NCBI RefSeq assembly: GCF_024972735.1
Contig: NZ_CP087723.1
Location: 1,426,001 to 1,490,000, forward strand
Reading direction: 5' to 3'
DNA: 64,000 nt
From: Halalkaliarchaeum sp. AArc-CO
GTDB taxonomy: Archaea > Halobacteriota > Halobacteria > Halobacteriales > Haloferacaceae
The notes below the pieces were generated by a model. That model was not told where the DNA came from. It worked only from the letters and a program-made list of their open reading frames with translations, and made no database searches. The position numbers were made by a program, and so were the translations under genes. Below are positions 60,588 to 64,000 of this stretch, piece after piece. The stretch's first letter is position 1. Every line of letters starts with the position of its first letter.

Positions 60588-61874
60588 TCAGGGCCACAGT
60601 CCCCGGGTCTCTTTGGCGGCGCCGATCCGTTCGAGCGCGACGACGTACGCTGCGTCCCGCCAGCTCACGTCGCCGGCCTCGACCTCCTCGCGGACCGAAT
60701 CCCACGCCGAGAGCATCTCCGACTCGAGCTCGTTGTACACGCGCTCTTTCGACCACTTCCGGCGGTTGATGTCCTGGAGCCACTCGAAGTACGACACCGT
60801 AACTCCGCCGGCGTTGGCGAGTATGTCCGGGATCACCGGAATCCCCCGCTCTTCGAGCACTCGATCCGCGCCGGAGGTCGTGGGACCGTTCGCCCCTTCG
60901 ACGACGACGTCCGCCTGGATCCGGTCGGCGTTCTCGAGAGAGAGTACGTTGCCGATTGCCGCCGGAATCACCACGTCAACGTCCAGTTCCAGCAGTTCCT
61001 CGTTCGTGACGGTGTTGGGCGCGTCCTGACGCATCACCGCTTCCGGTTCCTCTTCGTGTGACGGCACCGTTCGGGTGTCGAGGCCGTCGGGATCGTAGAT
61101 CCCCCCGTTTACGTCGCTTACAGCCACGACTGTTGCGCCCCAGTCGTCGAGGAGCCGGGCGGCGTTAGCTCCGACGCTACCGTACCCTTGAACCGCGACG
61201 CTGGTCTCGCGGATGTCCATGTCGTAGTAGTCTATCGCCTCCCGGGCGATAATCGCGACGCTGCGTCCCGGCGCCTCTTCCCGACCGTGGCTCCCGCCGA
61301 TGACGGGCGGTTTTCCGGTGACGACGCCGGGGGCAGTCTCGCCTTCCTGCATACTGTAGGCGTCCATGAACCACGCCATCGTCTTGCCGTCCGTCCCCAT
61401 GTCGGGGGCGGCAATGTCCTTGTGAGGGCCGACTTCGTCGCGGATCTCTTCTGCGAATCGGCGGGTGAGTCGCTCCTTTTCGCGCGTCGACAGCTCCTTC
61501 GGGTTCACGACCACGCCACCTTTCGCACCGCCGAACGGGATGTCCATCACGGCGCACTTCCAGGTCATCCACATTGCCAGTCCGACACACTCGTCGGCGG
61601 TGACGTCGGGATGATACCTGAGCCCACCCTTGTACGGGCCGCGGACGTCGTCGTGTTGTGCACGATAGCCCGTAAACACGTCGACGGTGCCGTCGTCTCG
61701 TTTGATCGGTACCGAGACCTCCACGACACGGGTCGGATGGTTGAGTCGCTCGATTACGCCAGGATCGACGTCGACGTGGGCAGCCGCCTCGTGCAGCTGA
61801 CGTCTGGCGGTTTCGAGTGCAGTTTCGTTTTCTGAATCTTCACCTGTAGCTTCCATCAGTGCTTTCTGAGACAT
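60588..61874 (-). CDS. gdh: Glutamate dehydrogenase (Glu/Leu/Phe/Val dehydrogenase family)
   Basis: A 428-residue dehydrogenase. [17 protein letters not shown] and [14 protein letters not shown] hold the substrate-binding and catalytic Lys residues, [16 protein letters not shown] the catalytic Asp, and [15 protein letters not shown] the dinucleotide-binding loop. Coenzyme choice (NAD or NADP) is not decided by sequence. It follows the rubrerythrin-like micro-gene by nine bases and probably shares its transcript. Haloarchaea usually carry several such paralogues. Confidence 0.93.
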   Translation of the reverse strand: MSQKALMEATGEDSENETALETARRQLHEAAAHVDVDPGVIERLNHPTRVVEVSVPIKRDDGTVDVFTGYRAQHDDVRGPYKGGLRYHPDVTADECVGLAMWMTWKCAVMDIPFGGAKGGVVVNPKELSTREKERLTRRFAEEIRDEVGPHKDIAAPDMGTDGKTMAWFMDAYSMQEGETAPGVVTGKPPVIGGSHGREEAPGRSVAIIAREAIDYYDMDIRETSVAVQGYGSVGANAARLLDDWGATVVAVSDVNGGIYDPDGLDTRTVPSHEEEPEAVMRQDAPNTVTNEELLELDVDVVIPAAIGNVLSLENADRIQADVVVEGANGPTTSGADRVLEERGIPVIPDILANAGGVTVSYFEWLQDINRRKWSKERVYNELESEMLSAWDSVREEVEAGDVSWRDAAYVVALERIGAAKETRGLWP

Positions 61875-61883
61875 GGAGGGTAA

Positions 61884-62030
61884 TTACTCGAACGGTGTCG
61901 CTCGGTTGCGCATCGGCGCTGCACACTCCGGACAGTCGCCCGGATAGCTCGCCGCGGTGACGGTCTGGCCGCAGTTCGGACATTCGTACTCCGAGCGCCC
62001 GTCGACGTCGTAGGCTGCGTCGCGACACAT
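61884..62030 (-). CDS. 48-residue rubrerythrin-like zinc-ribbon protein
   Basis: A very short gene, MCRDAAYDVDGRSEYECPNC... with a second pair CPEC, ending ATPFE before TAA. The two pairs (Cys17-Cys20 and Cys33-Cys36) and YECPNCGQTV pattern match the rubredoxin-like metal-binding domain found in rubrerythrins. A role as a small electron carrier or a zinc structural protein is possible. It lies nine bases upstream of gdh and downstream of a Bat-type regulator gene; the position suggests co-expression with gdh. Confidence 0.75.
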   Translation of the reverse strand: MCRDAAYDVDGRSEYECPNCGQTVTAASYPGDCPECAAPMRNRATPFE

Positions 62031-62122
62031 TGGTACAAATTTGGGTACGAACTACCTGCAGATAGGTGAGTTGGGTGAACTGTAAACCACCCTTCGGAAC
62101 GAAGGGGTTTACTATTCAACTT

Positions 62123-64000
62123 CTATTCAACTGTTATATACTCGTCCCCGCTGTCGAACAGCGACGTGAACAGTTTGTCCTGGACCCGACGGACGTGGTT
62201 GTAAAACGCGGTGTGTGAGATGTCCAGCGTGTCCGCGATCTCGCGGCCGGAGACGTTCCTGTTCGGTTCGAAGAAGCCGCTGTGATAGGCCACGCGGGCG
62301 ACCTCCTCCTGCCTCGCGGTCAACAGCGCGCCGACGTCGTGGTCGGTGTCTCTGGACCGGAGCTGCTTTTGGCGTGCGGTCAGTTCTACCTCCGCAAACT
62401 GTGTGGAGAGCAGTTCGTCCACCGATCGCGACGTCGCCGCGTCCGGGACGTCGACGACCAGATCGAGCGCTTCCGGCGTGGCCGTGAGTGTCCGGCGGGT
62501 CGCACCGTGGTTCGCCAGCAGCGAGGTCACGAACGGCTCGTCGACCGTCAGGCTGACGAGTCCTCCCTCCCCCGACTCCCGAATCACTTCACAGTCTCGG
62601 ACGGAAACGAGTTCGGTGGCCTCCGCAGCGACCGCCTCCGGGCTGGCCCCCTCGACGTCGACGAACACCACCGTGCTCTCGTCGGTGCGGGTCACCTCGC
62701 TTCGGACTTCCAGACGACAGTCCAGTGCCGTCGCCAGCCGCGAGAGGATCGATGCCGGATCCTCGAGCCGGTAAGAGAGCCTGAAGACGGTGTCGCTTTG
62801 AAGCGCTTCCTTCCGCTGGACGTCGTTGATGGCGGAGCCGATCGTGGCTCCCAGCTCCTCGAACACCGACCGAACAGTGTCGCTAAAGGAGTCCGGCTCG
62901 TCGTCGTAGACGGTTAGCGTCCCGAACAATACGTCGTCGTACATCAACGGAACCGACATAATCGAGTCGAACTGCCGAGACACAGCCTGCTTGCACCAGT
63001 CGGCCTCCTGGAGAACGTCCGCGACGTTCGGTACAACCGTCGTCGATCGGTTCCGTGCGGTCTGGAGTGTCGGTTCCTGGATCTCCATATCCTCCTGGAC
63101 GGACAGCGAGATGTCGTCGAGATATCCGCTTCCGTCGCCGGCCCACTCTCGGGGACGGAGGTGACGATCGCGTGCGGTTGCCTCCCCGATCCACACGAAG
63201 GTGAAGCGGTCGCTCGTGGCCAGCCGCTCGCAGACGCCGCGTTCGATCTCGGCTCTGGAGTCGGCGTTGACCAGGATCCGGTCGATCTCCCGAATAATCT
63301 CGTTGAGGCGGTTCGCTTCCGTCAGACGGCGGTTCCGCTTTTTGAGTGTTTCGTCCCGTTCTCGGAGCTGCGTTTCCCGCTCCAGGCGATCGAACGCCGC
63401 CTCCGTCGTGGCCGCAAGCAGCTCGGCGATCTCTTCGTCGACGTCGGCGAGCTCTGCCTCCCCCGTGGCGGCTGCCAGCAGAACACCGTGATCATCCAGT
63501 GGGACGGCAACGACCCCCGACAGGGTCCCGAGCAGGCTGTCCGGGAGGTCGCTTTTGTCCACGTCCGATCGCGTAGTCCTCCGGCCGTCCACGTACGCCC
63601 GGCTGATGCAGGTCTCCTGGTCGAGACTCACGTCGGGAAGCGATCCGGCCGCCAGCAAGAGCGGCTGTGACACTGCCATCGGGTACAGGACGTTTTCCTC
63701 CCTGTCGAACCGATACAGAGCGACGCCACCGTTCGAAAGCGCCGTGGTCGCGTCCTTCGCCACCCGGGTCGCGATCTCGGCTTTCGTCTCGGCGTACAGC
63801 AGTTCTCGGCTCGTCTCCTGTAGCTGCGTCAGTGCGGTCTCGCGCTGTTTCCGTTTGGTTATATCCCGACAGCTGTACAGCGTCGTTCCCCCCTGGATCG
63901 ACACCTGCCGGACGTTCACGAGCAGTGCGTGCTCGTCGCCGTCCTTGTCGGTCGCGGTACATTCGAGGTTCGTGAGCACACCCTCGGACTCCAATCGTTC
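62123..64000 (-). CDS. Bacterio-opsin activator (Bat)-type HTH-10 regulator, N-terminus outside the window
   Basis: The open frame reaches the window edge, so the N-terminus is missing; about 626 residues are visible. In order they hold the end of a PAS domain (LVNVRQVSIQGGTTLYSCRDITKRK), a first GAF-like domain (about 65-205), a coiled linker, a second GAF domain (about 250-390: FVWIGEATARDRHL, IMSVPLMYDDVLFGTLTVYDD), a Bat-specific segment, and the HTH-10 domain at the end (LTARQEEVARVAYHSGFFEPNR, SGREIADTLDISHTAFYNHVRR). Such proteins sense redox, light or oxygen. The target is unknown; gdh and the micro-gene are downstream on the same strand. Confidence 0.88.
   Translation of the reverse strand, partial: ERLESEGVLTNLECTATDKDGDEHALLVNVRQVSIQGGTTLYSCRDITKRKQRETALTQLQETSRELLYAETKAEIATRVAKDATTALSNGGVALYRFDREENVLYPMAVSQPLLLAAGSLPDVSLDQETCISRAYVDGRRTTRSDVDKSDLPDSLLGTLSGVVAVPLDDHGVLLAAATGEAELADVDEEIAELLAATTEAAFDRLERETQLRERDETLKKRNRRLTEANRLNEIIREIDRILVNADSRAEIERGVCERLATSDRFTFVWIGEATARDRHLRPREWAGDGSGYLDDISLSVQEDMEIQEPTLQTARNRSTTVVPNVADVLQEADWCKQAVSRQFDSIMSVPLMYDDVLFGTLTVYDDEPDSFSDTVRSVFEELGATIGSAINDVQRKEALQSDTVFRLSYRLEDPASILSRLATALDCRLEVRSEVTRTDESTVVFVDVEGASPEAVAAEATELVSVRDCEVIRESGEGGLVSLTVDEPFVTSLLANHGATRRTLTATPEALDLVVDVPDAATSRSVDELLSTQFAEVELTARQKQLRSRDTDHDVGALLTARQEEVARVAYHSGFFEPNRNVSGREIADTLDISHTAFYNHVRRVQDKLFTSLFDSGDEYITVE

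Overview
The window is chromosomal DNA of a haloarchaeon (class Halobacteria). The evidence is high GC content, acidic predicted proteins, archaeal information genes (ribosomal protein S3Ae, KEOPS Pcc1, RNase P proteins Rnp2 and Rnp3, a 20S proteasome alpha subunit), an archaeal-lipid gene (geranylgeranylglyceryl phosphate synthase), a fused FolC-FolP folate enzyme, a halocyanin and a bacterio-opsin-activator-type regulator. Many genes have an archaeal TATA element centred about 26-29 bases before the start codon with no room for a leader. This leaderless layout decided several start calls. A closer taxonomic assignment is not justified from this sequence alone.

Layout. 1-2240 (+): end of a RecJ/DHH-like gene, pcc1 and rps3ae, overlapping. 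2283-5377: halocyanin, surE and carA, with a divergent Lrp-type regulator across a palindrome. 5450-7408 (+): a type-1 IPP isomerase homologue, an NRDE protein and a winged-helix regulator. 7428-13124 (-): a run folCP, rnp3, methyltransferase, rnp2, psmA, acetyltransferase. 13191-25681: transport, stress and central-metabolism genes, including an ADP-forming acetyl-CoA synthetase with a phosphotransacetylase-like partner and the thiamine enzyme ThiDN. 25781-31590: an atypical NRAMP transporter overlapped by a P-loop NTPase gene, small membrane and zinc-finger proteins, an SRAP-domain protein and a PiT-type transporter. 31790-43137: DUF429, a TetR-MATE pair with a clear operator, rtcB, MFS, quinone reductase, MscS channel, then a radical SAM/SPASM protein followed by a protoporphyrinogen-oxidase-like protein. 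43222-46493: small membrane proteins, thrB and pdxS. 46644-47935: a lower-GC toxin-antitoxin insert between copies of the tRNA-Glu 3' end. 48053-51729 (-): thyA, folA, a second proteasome alpha subunit, an amidohydrolase. 52506-58949 (+): a seven-gene cobalamin assembly and salvage operon. 58955-64000 (-): DUF192 protein behind a 119-bp inverted-repeat element, GGGP synthase, glutamate dehydrogenase with a rubrerythrin-like small protein, and a truncated Bat-type regulator.

Functional links. Folate and one-carbon chemistry is represented by folCP, folA and thyA. The cobalamin operon covers amidation, aminopropanol attachment, nucleotide-loop assembly and salvage, and contains an unassigned HAD hydrolase that could supply a missing phosphatase step. 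Two proteasome alpha paralogues lie about 41 kb apart. Four tiny zinc-ribbon proteins are scattered through the window; three are shorter than 60 codons.

The strongest candidates for new biology are the tRNA-Glu mini-island, the 119-bp palindromic element at 59351-59469, the NRAMP/P-loop pair, the intergenic stem-loop series at 28945-29086, and the IPP-isomerase homologue lacking its catalytic cysteine. All are sequence-based hypotheses.
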